Source: an uncultured Pelagibacteraceae bacterium (GTDB taxonomy: Bacteria > Pseudomonadota > Alphaproteobacteria > Pelagibacterales > Pelagibacteraceae). Taken from it: a DNA stretch of 64,000 bases. Location of the stretch: contig CACBYP010000005.1 of the NCBI GenBank assembly GCA_902543485.1, forward strand, positions 62,001 to 126,000, written 5' to 3'. This document shows positions 53,820-63,468 of this stretch, piece after piece (position 1 is the first letter of the stretch; each line of letters begins with the position of its first letter). Both the position numbers and the translations under genes were made by a program. Below the pieces are notes generated by a model. The model was given only the letters and a program-made list of their open reading frames with translations, did no database searches and was not told the origin of the DNA.

Positions 53820-53881
53820 TATTAGTTTATATAAAAACTGCCTGTCTTTAAGTACTCAATAAATATTACAAGAAAATACAA

Positions 53882-55045
53882 TTATCTACTGAAGAGATTA
53901 AAAAATTTTTCAAAAATACCTTGATTTTTAATAGTTTTTCTAAGTTTAACTTTATTATTTAAGTAATAATTCAATCCATACCTACAGACTTGGTCATCTT
54001 TATCCTTAAAACAATTGATTGAATTAAAATTAAATTTATCATTTAAATAAAAAGAATTATTATCAAAAAGCAAGGATCCTTCACCTATTAAAAAGAGATC
54101 AGAGTCTTTGAAATTTAATTTGTAACCAAAATTATCTAATTTTTTAAAAGATAGATCAATTATTTCCTGAACTCTGTACAAGATCACTTTTTTTAGCAAA
54201 TTTGTTGAAATATTCTTGTCTATTATTTCTCTTAATTCAATTCGATCAATTTCATCAACATTTTTATATGAAAATTCTGTATGGGTTTTATTAAAAGATT
54301 TTTTTATTTTCTCAGCATCTTTTAATGAAATTTTAAAAATTTTTGAGATATCTTTTGTAATATGTTGCCCACCAATAGGGATTGATTGAATAAACTTTAA
54401 TTTTTTTTGTTCAAATACAATTATTGTTGTTCTTTCCCAACCAATTTCTAGAAAGGAGACTTTTTTTAAATCTATTTTATTAATATAAATCAGTGATTTT
54501 ATATAACTTGTGCAAATTATTGTCTTTATATTTAAACTATTTTTTTTGAAGTTGTTAACTAAATGATTTAAAAAAAATTTTCTAAAGCATAGTACTTTAA
54601 ATTCAATTTTAATATTCTTAGAATATATTTTATTTTTTGGAAGCTCGTTAAAAATTTGATCATCAATAATGCATTTATTAATAATTATATGAAGGATCTG
54701 ATAACTATCATAATTTGTTTTTATTATTTGGTTTAACTCTAAAACAAAATTATCATAGGCTTTTTGTATTTCTGTTTTAACTTCCAAATCTTTTCTTAAA
54801 GAAAGATCAATTGTAAATAAATCTTTAGAATCCAAAGATAAAATGATATCTTGTATGTGTGAAGATATTTTTTTCTCGGCATTTTTTACAATATTATTAA
54901 TTTCTTCAAAGTGTTTTAAATAATTATCATTCAGAAAAACATTTTGTGTCTTTGAAAAAATTTCTTTTAAATTTTTATCGAATGCTGCAAATCTTATTTT
55001 TGATGATCCAAAATCAATAACATTAATATTTTCATTTTCATTCAT
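53882..55045 (-). CDS. ftsA: Cell division protein FtsA
   Basis: The 387-aa actin-like protein tethers FtsZ to the membrane and recruits later division proteins. The phosphate-1 loop is VIDFGSSKIRFAAF at residue 9, and the C terminus (GIFEKFFNLFSR) is the usual amphipathic membrane-targeting helix. The phosphate-2 loop, normally DIGGGTTD-like, reads LEIGWERTTIIVF near residue 200 and is degenerate. The middle is very Lys/Asn/Ile-rich. It overlaps ftsQ by 8 nt. No ftsZ follows it. Confidence 0.88.
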   Translation of the reverse strand: MNENENINVIDFGSSKIRFAAFDKNLKEIFSKTQNVFLNDNYLKHFEEINNIVKNAEKKISSHIQDIILSLDSKDLFTIDLSLRKDLEVKTEIQKAYDNFVLELNQIIKTNYDSYQILHIIINKCIIDDQIFNELPKNKIYSKNIKIEFKVLCFRKFFLNHLVNNFKKNSLNIKTIICTSYIKSLIYINKIDLKKVSFLEIGWERTTIIVFEQKKLKFIQSIPIGGQHITKDISKIFKISLKDAEKIKKSFNKTHTEFSYKNVDEIDRIELREIIDKNISTNLLKKVILYRVQEIIDLSFKKLDNFGYKLNFKDSDLFLIGEGSLLFDNNSFYLNDKFNFNSINCFKDKDDQVCRYGLNYYLNNKVKLRKTIKNQGIFEKFFNLFSR

Positions 55046-55727
55046 TGTTTAATATTATTCGATTTGGTATTCTTAAATCCACAATAGAGTTAGCTCGTAA
55101 TTCATTTAAATTTTTGAATTCTTTGTAAATTTTTAATGCATAATTTATATTTTTTTGAGGAAGTTTTAATATAAAGTTATTGTTAAAATATAAATCCCAC
55201 CTTTTATTTTTATGAAAATAATATTTTTTAATTTTTTTTTGATCAATACCATATTTTAAAAGTTTACTTTTTAAAGATAAATATTCTTTAATTTCAAAAT
55301 TACCGAAAATTATAGGTAATTTTTCTTTTTCTTTAAATAAATTCGCATTTATAAATTTTCCATTTTCTCCTACAAAATATTTTTTTTGATTTATGAAGGT
55401 AACCGCAACTAGATTTGTATTTGAAAAATCAATAATAATTGTAGAAGGATATTTCTTTTTTACTTTAATATTCTCAAGATAATTTAATTTTTTTAATTTC
55501 GAATAAAAAACATCTTCTTTTAAAAAAAAAATATTTTTATTCTTTAAATGTTTTATTTCCAAAGAAATCTTCTTATTTATTGATTCAGAATTAGAAATTA
55601 TTTTGATTTCATTAATTGAAAAACTATCATTAAAATTTGTGATAAAATTATTATTTAATATAGTTGTTAAAAAAAAGAACGAAAATATATAGAAATAAAT
55701 TTTTTTTTTATTTATTAATTGATGCAT
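55038..55727 (-). CDS. ftsQ: Cell division protein FtsQ
   Basis: The 229-aa protein has one N-terminal membrane helix (YFYIFSFFFLTTILNN) and a periplasmic POTRA-like segment (INEIKIISNSESINKKISLEI), followed by LNYLENIKVKKKYPSTIIIDF typical of FtsQ. It links cytoplasmic and periplasmic parts of the divisome. Length and sequence are divergent, so the call rests partly on position between ddl (20-nt overlap) and ftsA (8-nt overlap). It ends with DLRIPNRIIL, as in FtsQ. Confidence 0.85.
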   Translation of the reverse strand: MHQLINKKKIYFYIFSFFFLTTILNNNFITNFNDSFSINEIKIISNSESINKKISLEIKHLKNKNIFFLKEDVFYSKLKKLNYLENIKVKKKYPSTIIIDFSNTNLVAVTFINQKKYFVGENGKFINANLFKEKEKLPIIFGNFEIKEYLSLKSKLLKYGIDQKKIKKYYFHKNKRWDLYFNNNFILKLPQKNINYALKIYKEFKNLNELRANSIVDLRIPNRIILNNE

Positions 55728-56628
55728 CTTTCAAAATTTTTTTTATCAAATTTTCGAAAGTAATGTTATTAAATTTTGCTATTTCCGGCACTAATGATAA
55801 TGAAGTCATTCCTGGCTGTGTATTAGTTTCTAATAAATAAAACTTATTATTAAAAAATCTAAAATCAGATCTTGATACACCCCTACATTTTAATAACTTG
55901 TGAGCTTTAAGGGCAATATTTGTAACTTTCTTGTACTGTTCTTTAGTAATATCAACTGGAATTATATGCTCTGTCTTTGAATTTGGATTATATTTTGCCT
56001 GATAATCATAAAATTTTCTTCTTGGTTTTAGCTCTATTGCTCCTAAAATTTTCTCTGACAGTATTGCTACCTGAATTTCTCTTCCAGGTATAAACTTCTC
56101 AATCAATACTTCTTCATAATCTTTTAGTCTATTAAGATTTTTAAAAAAATTTTTTCTATCGCAAATAAAAACATTAACACTTGAACCTTCATTTAATGGT
56201 TTAATAACTAATGGAAATCCAATTTTTTTTTTTAAATAAATTTCACTTTTTTTTTTATTTTGAATATTTTTAAAAGAATACTTAAAGTAACTAGGCGTAA
56301 GGATTTTATTTTTTATGTAAATTTTTTTTGATAGTTCTTTATCTATAGCTAAAGATGAGGAGAGGACTCCAGAGTGTGTGTATTTAATTTTTTCAATCTC
56401 TAAAATAGACTGTATATACCCATCTTCACCATACCTTCCATGCAACAAATTTAAAACCACATCTGGTTTGAATTTTCTCAAATTTTTTACAAAGTTACCA
56501 TCTGGTTCAAAAATTCTTACATTATATTTTTTGTTACTAATCAGCTCAGAATAAACACTCTTTGCTGTTTCTAAACTAATTTCCCTTTCTTTAGAATATC
56601 CTCCTGCTACAATAAAAATTTTTTTCAC
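55708..56628 (-). CDS. ddl: D-alanine-D-alanine ligase
   Basis: The 306-aa ATP-grasp enzyme makes the dipeptide end of the peptidoglycan stem. IVAGGYSKEREISLETAKSV at the N terminus, LLHGRYGEDGYIQSILE near residue 62, IKPLNEGSSVNVFI near 141, CRGVSRSDFRF near 250 and FYLLETNTQPGMTSLSLVPE near 263 are the family signatures. It overlaps murB and ftsQ, as is usual for the dcw cluster. Confidence 0.96.
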   Translation of the reverse strand: MKKIFIVAGGYSKEREISLETAKSVYSELISNKKYNVRIFEPDGNFVKNLRKFKPDVVLNLLHGRYGEDGYIQSILEIEKIKYTHSGVLSSSLAIDKELSKKIYIKNKILTPSYFKYSFKNIQNKKKSEIYLKKKIGFPLVIKPLNEGSSVNVFICDRKNFFKNLNRLKDYEEVLIEKFIPGREIQVAILSEKILGAIELKPRRKFYDYQAKYNPNSKTEHIIPVDITKEQYKKVTNIALKAHKLLKCRGVSRSDFRFFNNKFYLLETNTQPGMTSLSLVPEIAKFNNITFENLIKKILKDASINK

Positions 56629-57536
56629 TATCCGATGATTTTAATTTCTAAATTAATGTTAATCCCAGTCTTCTCTTTAACATTTTTTTTTACAAAATTA
56701 ATTAAAGATATCATTTCTTTAGATGTTGCATTATTTCTATTTATAAAAAAGTTTGAATGTTTTTTTGATATACTAGCATCTCCAAAATTTATGTTTTCCG
56801 GAACTGATTCTTTTATGAGTTCCCAGGCTTTTTTTGATGTTTGATCGATTGGGTTTTTAAAAGTGCTTCCTCCAGTCTTAATTTTTGAAGGTTGTGAATT
56901 ATTTTTTTTTATCTCCATTTCTTCCATCAAATTTTTTATTTTTTTTTTATTTAATAAATCACCTTTAAAAGTAGCACTTAAAAAAATTAAATTTTCGTTT
57001 AATTCTATCTTCCTATATTGAAATTTAATTTTGTTAGATGGGATAACATTTATATTTCCTTCTGTATCAATACATTGCAGTGAAATTAATTTATCTTTAA
57101 ATTCTGCTCCAAAACATCCAGAATTCATTTGAAGACCACCTCCGACCGAACCTGGAATACAATACATAAATTCAAAACCACTTATTCCATTCTCTAGTGC
57201 GAATTCTGAAAGTTTTTTTTGTGGGCAGGCTGAGCCTGCTATTATTGTGTCTGGTTTTAATTTTGATAATGTGCTAAAATTTTTTCCAAGTTTAATGATT
57301 GCTCCTTCGTAAGTATTATCTTTAAATAATACATTTGAACCCATCCCTAATATAAATATTTTTCCTCTATTATTATATAGTTTTAGGAATTCCTTTAATT
57401 CTATTAGATTTTTTGGTTTAAAAAAGATTTTTGATTTACCACCTATATTAAACCAATTAAATTTTTTGATATCAGTATTAAAAAAAAGATCTGCATTAAA
57501 TTTATTTTTAAAATCTTCAATATCTTTTAATTCCAT
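56628..57536 (-). CDS. murB: UDP-N-acetylenolpyruvoylglucosamine reductase
   Basis: The 302-aa flavoenzyme reduces the enolpyruvyl group to make UDP-MurNAc. FNWFNIGGKSKIFFKPKN, FILGMGSNVLFKD near residue 58, GISGFEFMYCIPGSVGGGLQMNSGCFG near 120 (FAD site), the active-site serine region TGGSTFKNP near 222, and the end GININLEIKIIG fit MurB type I/II. It overlaps ddl by one base and starts 1 bp after murC. Confidence 0.96.
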   Translation of the reverse strand: MELKDIEDFKNKFNADLFFNTDIKKFNWFNIGGKSKIFFKPKNLIELKEFLKLYNNRGKIFILGMGSNVLFKDNTYEGAIIKLGKNFSTLSKLKPDTIIAGSACPQKKLSEFALENGISGFEFMYCIPGSVGGGLQMNSGCFGAEFKDKLISLQCIDTEGNINVIPSNKIKFQYRKIELNENLIFLSATFKGDLLNKKKIKNLMEEMEIKKNNSQPSKIKTGGSTFKNPIDQTSKKAWELIKESVPENINFGDASISKKHSNFFINRNNATSKEMISLINFVKKNVKEKTGININLEIKIIG

Positions 57537-57537
57537 A

Positions 57538-58920
57538 TCAATTAAGATTTCTTACCCAATTTGTTATAGATCCAGCACCCATAGCAATAAAAATTTTATT
57601 TCCAAATGCAATGTTTTTAGTAATTTTTTTTAAATCTATTTCATTTTTTAGCATTATCAAATTAACTTTAGAATTTTTAGCAATTAATTTTGCAAATGAA
57701 GTATATGAGAACCCTAATTTTATTGTTTCACTAGCTTTATAAATTGGACAAAGTAAAACTGTGTTAGCGTTTTTAAAACATTTAGAAAATTGAATTTTTA
57801 AATTTTTTACTCTTGAAATTCTATGAGGTTGAAAAATACAAACTATTTCTTCTTTATTATATACTTTGCTGACACCATCTAATACTGAGGAAATTTCGGT
57901 TGGATGATGAGCATAGTCGTCAAAAAACGGCACTTTATTAATTTTAAACAAGAAATTAAATCTTCTCTGGACTCCATTAAAGTTTTTGAGACCTAATTTA
58001 ATTATTTTATCTGATACACCAATAGAAAAAGCTACAGCCAATGCAGATGTTGCATTTTTTATATTGTGTAAACCCAGCAACGGTATTGAAATATTTTTTA
58101 TAATTTTTGTTTTGCCTGGTATTTTAATTTTAATACTAAATTTTGAATAATCTTTATTTTGAATTATATTGAAAATATGAAAATTTGATTTTTTATTTAA
58201 ACCAAATGTGTAGTAATTATTATTTTTTATATTTGGTAAAATATTTTTTACATTTTTGTCATCTAAACATAAAAAAGCCTTTCCAAAAGAGGGAGTTTTA
58301 TGAATAAATTCTATGAATTTTTTTTTTAAATTTTTCATAGTTCTGTAATAATCCAAGTGTTCATTGTCAATGTTGGTTATTATTGAATAATTAAAAGGTA
58401 TTTGAAGAAAACTTCCATCCGACTCATCTGATTCAACCAAACTCCAATCACTTTTTCCTAATTTTGCCGAACTTCCTATTGAATTCAAAACTCCTCCGTT
58501 GATTATTGTCGGATCTAATTTTGCATAATTCAAAATATTTGACAAAATTGATGTTGTTGTTGTTTTGCCATGTGATCCTGTCACAACAATATTTTTCATT
58601 AAAGAAACTATATGACCTAACAATTCTCCCCTTTTATATATCGGTAAGTTTAATTTTTCAGCATGCCTATATTCGGGATTTGATTTTTTTATAGCTGATG
58701 AAACTACTAATACAGTACAATTTTTTATATTTTGCTTATTATGATTTAAATAAATTGGAATTTTTCTTTTTCTTAGTAAATTAAGATTTTTATTATCTGA
58801 TTTATCACTTCCTTGTATTTTAAAACCTAAACTATCCATTATTAATGCTAGGCCACTCATACCAATACCACCAATTCCAACAAAATGAATTAGTTCAGTT
58901 TTTCCAATATTAATTTTCAT
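57538..58920 (-). CDS. murC: UDP-N-acetylmuramate-L-alanine ligase
   Basis: The 460-aa ATP-dependent ligase adds L-alanine to UDP-MurNAc. HFVGIGGIGMSGLALIM at the N terminus (UDP site), the P-loop VVTGSHGKTTTTSIL near residue 112, ESDESDGSFL near 163, NIDNEHLDYY, NIKNATSALAVA and FDDYAHHPTEI near 333 are all diagnostic. It overlaps murG by 11 nt. Length is normal. Confidence 0.97.
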   Translation of the reverse strand: MKINIGKTELIHFVGIGGIGMSGLALIMDSLGFKIQGSDKSDNKNLNLLRKRKIPIYLNHNKQNIKNCTVLVVSSAIKKSNPEYRHAEKLNLPIYKRGELLGHIVSLMKNIVVTGSHGKTTTTSILSNILNYAKLDPTIINGGVLNSIGSSAKLGKSDWSLVESDESDGSFLQIPFNYSIITNIDNEHLDYYRTMKNLKKKFIEFIHKTPSFGKAFLCLDDKNVKNILPNIKNNNYYTFGLNKKSNFHIFNIIQNKDYSKFSIKIKIPGKTKIIKNISIPLLGLHNIKNATSALAVAFSIGVSDKIIKLGLKNFNGVQRRFNFLFKINKVPFFDDYAHHPTEISSVLDGVSKVYNKEEIVCIFQPHRISRVKNLKIQFSKCFKNANTVLLCPIYKASETIKLGFSYTSFAKLIAKNSKVNLIMLKNEIDLKKITKNIAFGNKIFIAMGAGSITNWVRNLN

Positions 58921-59986
58921 CTATAATTTCTATAATCTTATTGTTTATATTATTCCAAGTATTTTTTTTAGTAATTTCCTCAAGATTTTTAAATTTTTCG
59001 TTATAATTTTTATAATCGTTAAATATTTCAAATATCATTTTTGAGGATTTTTTAAATTCAAATTCCTTTTGTTTTATTAACCAACAACAATTTTTTTTAT
59101 AGTAAAATTCTGAATTATAGAATTGGTGATTATCTCTTGCAGATGGGAGAGGTATTGAAATAAACGGTATGTTTAAGAATGAAAGTTCACTTAATGTGCT
59201 TGCGCCTCCTCTTGTAATTGCTAGATCTATACCACTGTAAAGTTCATGACTATCATTGGTAAATTCAATAAATTTATAGTTTATATTTGATTTATCATAT
59301 TTATTTTTTATTGAAGATAAATTATTAATATTTGATATTTGTTGTATAACTTCGAAATTTCGTTTTTTTGAAATTTCAATAATTAATTCAGTAATATTTT
59401 CGTCAAAAAACGATGCGCCTTGACTGCCACCGATGACAAGAATTTTTTTTATTTCCTTTTTTAATTTAATTATATTTTTTTCTAAGTTGTAAATCTCTTT
59501 TTTTAAAATAGGTTTGACTATAACTTTTTTAGAATTGTATTTTATTGGGAATTTTCTTAAATTTTCATCGTAACAAATTATTTTTGTAGAAAATTTCAAA
59601 GCAAAGCGGTTAGATCTACCTAAAACACTATTAGGCTCAAACAAGAAAACTTTTTTTTGTAATATAAATGCAGCTAAGCAAAATGGAAATGTCATGTACC
59701 CACCAGTACTAATCACAATATTTGTCTTATTATTTTTTAAAAATCTAATAGATTGAAAAATGTTTAGAAAATATTTAAAAATATTTATTGGAAGTAAATA
59801 AGGTTTTAAAAATAAATTAGGTACATCTATTAATTCATATTTAAATTTTTCAGTATTTATATATTTACTTCCTCTCAAATCAGATACCATGTTTACAGAA
59901 AATTTGTTTTTCAAATGTTCAAACAAAGAAGTAGATGGTACTACGTGGCCACCAGAACCACCTGTTACTATAAGTATATTTTTCAT
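58910..59986 (-). CDS. murG: Undecaprenyldiphospho-muramoylpentapeptide N-acetylglucosaminyltransferase
   Basis: The 358-aa membrane-associated GT28 enzyme converts lipid I to lipid II. The N-terminal IVTGGSGGHVVPSTSLF (glycine-rich loop), STGGYMTFPFCLAAFI near residue 92, FEPNSVLGRSNRFAL near 115, ILVIGGSQGASFFDE near 182 and ITRGGASTLSELSFLNIPFISIPLPSA near 257 are signature segments. It lies 1 bp after ftsW. Confidence 0.97.
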   Translation of the reverse strand: MKNILIVTGGSGGHVVPSTSLFEHLKNKFSVNMVSDLRGSKYINTEKFKYELIDVPNLFLKPYLLPINIFKYFLNIFQSIRFLKNNKTNIVISTGGYMTFPFCLAAFILQKKVFLFEPNSVLGRSNRFALKFSTKIICYDENLRKFPIKYNSKKVIVKPILKKEIYNLEKNIIKLKKEIKKILVIGGSQGASFFDENITELIIEISKKRNFEVIQQISNINNLSSIKNKYDKSNINYKFIEFTNDSHELYSGIDLAITRGGASTLSELSFLNIPFISIPLPSARDNHQFYNSEFYYKKNCCWLIKQKEFEFKKSSKMIFEIFNDYKNYNEKFKNLEEITKKNTWNNINNKIIEIIDEN

Positions 59987-59987
59987 A

Positions 59988-61097
59988 CTAATTTAATTTT
60001 CTCTTCGTCAAATTTAATATTATTCCAGTTAAAATTGATGTTCCAACTATTGAAGAACCACCATAACTAATAAATGGCATAGTCATGCCTGTAGTAGGAA
60101 GCATTCTTATATTTACACCAATATGAATAAAAGTTTGCAATAGTATTATTGAAATACTTCCAACTAATATAAGTTTAAAATTATTATTTTTTGTAAAATT
60201 TATTTTTTTTAAAACTCTATAAGATAATATTAAATAAAGTAATATTATACCTATTAAGATAATTACTCCAAATTCTTCTGCAATTACAGAAATTATATAA
60301 TCTGTATGTGCTTCTGGTATTCTTGAATTTAAAGTTCCTTCACCTATTCCTTTACCGAAAAAACTTCCACTGGATATTGCATCGCTTGCTTTATCAGCCT
60401 GGTAATTGTTACCGCTAGAATTATCTAAAAATGACATTAATCTTATTCTTATGTATTCAAACTTTGGCACCAAAAAAACTAAAAATAGAGTTAATGAACC
60501 CACAGCTAATAATGAAATTGCGAAAATTAATAAATTTATTCCTGAAACAAAAATAATGGCAAACCAAACAGATATTATTAATAATGTTTGTCCTAAATCT
60601 GGTTGAGATAAGAGTAAAATTATAATTGGCACTAAAAAGACTGAACTCAAGAAATATTTTATATAAAGGTTTTTTTTTTCTAAAGATATTATTAATGAAA
60701 TAACAATAACAAAAAAAGGTTTTAAAATTTCAATAGGTTGAAACCTAGGTAATGAGCCAATATCTAACCATCTCTTTGACCCTTTGACCTCCACTCCTAT
60801 TAAGGGAACTAAGAATAAACTTATAAATGTGACAACAAATAATACGACTGATAACCTAATTAAAATTTTTTGATCTAGTAGAGATAAAAATAAAATTAAA
60901 AATATTCCTATTAAAACAAAAATTAAATGTTTTAAAAAAAAATAGTAAGAATTTGTGTTTAATTTATCTGATGCGATAATTGAAGTTGAAACTAAAGAAA
61001 AGAACAATCCAAGTGAAAATAATAGACTTATTATCAAAAAAATTGTTTTATCGATGTTTTTCCACCAATCATAAAATGTATCAAAATATTTATTCAT
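59988..61097 (-). CDS. ftsW: Peptidoglycan glycosyltransferase FtsW (SEDS family)
   Basis: The 369-aa polytopic protein polymerises lipid II at the septum with its FtsI partner (not in this window). SEDS motifs visible are KRWLDIGSLPRFQPIEILKP near residue 107, the catalytic-aspartate region SQPDLGQTLLI near 163, GSFFGKGIGEGTLNSRIPEAHTDYIISVIAEEFG near 240 and TTGMTMPFISYGGSSIVG near 330. It overlaps murD by 4 nt. Position between murD and murG favours FtsW over RodA. Confidence 0.95.
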   Translation of the reverse strand: MNKYFDTFYDWWKNIDKTIFLIISLLFSLGLFFSLVSTSIIASDKLNTNSYYFFLKHLIFVLIGIFLILFLSLLDQKILIRLSVVLFVVTFISLFLVPLIGVEVKGSKRWLDIGSLPRFQPIEILKPFFVIVISLIISLEKKNLYIKYFLSSVFLVPIIILLLSQPDLGQTLLIISVWFAIIFVSGINLLIFAISLLAVGSLTLFLVFLVPKFEYIRIRLMSFLDNSSGNNYQADKASDAISSGSFFGKGIGEGTLNSRIPEAHTDYIISVIAEEFGVIILIGIILLYLILSYRVLKKINFTKNNNFKLILVGSISIILLQTFIHIGVNIRMLPTTGMTMPFISYGGSSIVGTSILTGIILNLTKRKLN

Positions 61098-62383
61098 TCG
61101 ATTGGTAAATATCTTTTAATTAGCATATTGAATTGTCTACCTCTTTCTTCAAAATTTTTGTATTGATCAAATGATGCGGCCGATGGGCTAAATAAAACTG
61201 TAACTTTTGATCTTATATCCTTAAGGTTTGGAATTAATTTAAGAGTATTTCTCAGATCTTTTGATAGATTAACTTTAATTTTATTTTTAAATAGTTTGAG
61301 GAAAACTTGTCTATCTTTCCCGTAAATATATGCTTCTAAATTTTTAAAATACTTTTTATTTAAATTAAATTTGTCACCTTTTTTAAATAATCCTCCCAAG
61401 ATCCATATAATTTTTTCTTTAGATTCTAAAAATGGAACAGTAGAAGATAATGTTGTTGACTTAGAGTCATTTATTATTTTTAAATATTTAGATTGATGGA
61501 TCACTTCCTGTCTAAATTTTAAAGGTTTAAATTTATTAATAGTTTTTATTACAGTTTTTAAATTAAGTTTCATATGTTTCGATAGCTCAAATAAAAAATT
61601 TAAATTTTGAAAATTTGTTCTATTTTTAAAATTATCATTACTCAATTTATTTTTTAAATATGCATACTTATTTTTACTTATGTATATTATTTTGGATTTT
61701 ATGTTTTTAGTTCTTAATAAATCTTTCAATAAATTAGTGTTTGATATTATTGCTACATCATTTTCGTTTTGTCTTATTACACATTTTAATTTTGATAATA
61801 CATAATTTTTCATTGTATTATGCCTTTCTAAATGATCTGGAGAAATATTGATGATTATAGAAAATTTTGATTTGAAATATTTACTATAAGCCAGCTGATA
61901 AGAAGAAGCCTCAATAACAAAGATAGTATTTTTGGTAACTCTTTTTTCCTCTAAAATAGGATTTCCAATATTTCCAGTTAGCCTAGTATCATAATGGTGT
62001 TTCTTTAAAATATCATAAAGCAACTTACTTGTAGTTGACTTCCCGTTCGTACCAGTAATCGTAATTGTTAAAACTTCAGGATTAAATTTATAAAAAATAT
62101 CGAAATCAGTGATAACTTTTTTTTCGTTCTTTTTCAAATAATTTGATAACTGGCATCTATTTATATTAATACCGGGACTTATAACTATATAATCAAAATT
62201 ATTATTTAATAATTTTGATTTAGAAATAAAAAATTTTTTATATTTATTTTTAATTTTTTTCTTATCATCATCGAAAATAAAACACCTATTTTTCTTTTTT
62301 AAATATTTTAATGATGAAATTCCAGATTTTCCAAAACCATAAATTAAAAAATTTTTACTTAACGTTTCATTTTTTAATTTCAT
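61094..62383 (-). CDS. murD: UDP-N-acetylmuramoylalanine-D-glutamate ligase
   Basis: The 429-aa ligase adds D-glutamate. It has an N-terminal Rossmann-like ISSLKYLK segment with FLIYGFGKSGIS, VISPGININ, the P-loop TITGTNGKSTTSKLLYDIL near residue 107, GNIGNP, NISPDHLERH near 180, NDSKSTTLSST near 310 and VLFSPSAASFDQYKNFEERG near 396. It shares a single base with mraY. It is highly Lys/Asn/Ile-rich but all motifs are kept. Confidence 0.96.
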   Translation of the reverse strand: MKLKNETLSKNFLIYGFGKSGISSLKYLKKKNRCFIFDDDKKKIKNKYKKFFISKSKLLNNNFDYIVISPGININRCQLSNYLKKNEKKVITDFDIFYKFNPEVLTITITGTNGKSTTSKLLYDILKKHHYDTRLTGNIGNPILEEKRVTKNTIFVIEASSYQLAYSKYFKSKFSIIINISPDHLERHNTMKNYVLSKLKCVIRQNENDVAIISNTNLLKDLLRTKNIKSKIIYISKNKYAYLKNKLSNDNFKNRTNFQNLNFLFELSKHMKLNLKTVIKTINKFKPLKFRQEVIHQSKYLKIINDSKSTTLSSTVPFLESKEKIIWILGGLFKKGDKFNLNKKYFKNLEAYIYGKDRQVFLKLFKNKIKVNLSKDLRNTLKLIPNLKDIRSKVTVLFSPSAASFDQYKNFEERGRQFNMLIKRYLPIE

Positions 62384-63468
62384 TATCTAAGTTTCAAAGT
62401 TGCTAATCCAATCATCGCTAGAACAATAGAAATTATCCAAAATCTAATTACAACCGTTGACTCTGGCCATCCTTTTTTTTCAAAATGATGGTGTATTGGA
62501 GCCATTTTAAATATTCTTTTACCTGTTAATTTATAGGAAATAACTTGAACTATTACAGAAACAGCTTCTAAAACGAACAATCCGCCTGTTATTGCTAACA
62601 CAATTTCGTGCTTAGTTATTATACCAACCGCTCCCAGTGAACCACCTAATGATAAAGATCCAGTGTCTCCCATAAAAATTTTTGCCGGTGGTGCATTAAA
62701 CCATAAAAAACCTAAACAAGCCCCGATTATTGATCCACAAAAAATCGAAGCTTCTCCTACACCCTCTATATATGCAATCTGAAGATAATCAGAAAAAATT
62801 ATATTACCAGAGACGTAACTAATGAATGCAAAACAAGCAGCAACTAACATAACAGGAACTGTTGCTAATCCATCCAAACCATCTGTTAAATTAACAGCAT
62901 TTGAAGCTCCAACTAATATGAACATATAAAAAGGTATAAAAAACCAACCAAGATTGATTACTAAGTTTTTGAAAAAAGGAAAATATAGATTGTTTATTTG
63001 ATCAGAATTACTTGTGATATAAAGTATAAATATACCAATCAAAGCTAAAATAATTTGTAGAGAAAACTTTAGTTTAGAAGAAATTCCATTCGAACTTTTT
63101 AACTTTATTTTTTTATAATCATCATAAGCTCCCAATAATCCAAAAGAAGCTGCAATAAATATTAAAAACCAATTATAAGGATTTGATAAGTCAGCCCATA
63201 GCAATACTCCAGAAAAAACACCTAGTAATATTATTAGTCCTCCCATTGTAGGCGTTCCAATTTTTCTAATTATATGATCGCTAGGTCCATCTTCTCTGAT
63301 TGGATTATGAATCTGTTTTGAAGAAAAAAAATTAATTAGTGGGTTTCCAACTAAAAAAACAACAACCATAGCTGTAAACATAGAAAGACCAGTTCTTACT
63401 GTTAAATATTTAAAAACATTCAAAAAACTAAATTGATCTACTAAAATTGAAAAAAGTTCAAACAACAT
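62383..63468 (-). CDS. mraY: Phospho-N-acetylmuramoyl-pentapeptide transferase
   Basis: The 361-aa integral membrane enzyme attaches phospho-MurNAc-pentapeptide to undecaprenyl phosphate, making lipid I. About ten membrane helices are present, together with RKIGTPTMGGLIIL near residue 67, the aspartate-rich GLLGAYDDYKKI near 112, NAVNLTDGLDGLA near 188, FMGDTGSLSLGG near 266 and MAPIHHHFEKKGWPE near 323. All catalytic aspartates and the HHH motif are intact. It overlaps murF by one base. Confidence 0.98.
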   Translation of the reverse strand: MLFELFSILVDQFSFLNVFKYLTVRTGLSMFTAMVVVFLVGNPLINFFSSKQIHNPIREDGPSDHIIRKIGTPTMGGLIILLGVFSGVLLWADLSNPYNWFLIFIAASFGLLGAYDDYKKIKLKSSNGISSKLKFSLQIILALIGIFILYITSNSDQINNLYFPFFKNLVINLGWFFIPFYMFILVGASNAVNLTDGLDGLATVPVMLVAACFAFISYVSGNIIFSDYLQIAYIEGVGEASIFCGSIIGACLGFLWFNAPPAKIFMGDTGSLSLGGSLGAVGIITKHEIVLAITGGLFVLEAVSVIVQVISYKLTGKRIFKMAPIHHHFEKKGWPESTVVIRFWIISIVLAMIGLATLKLR

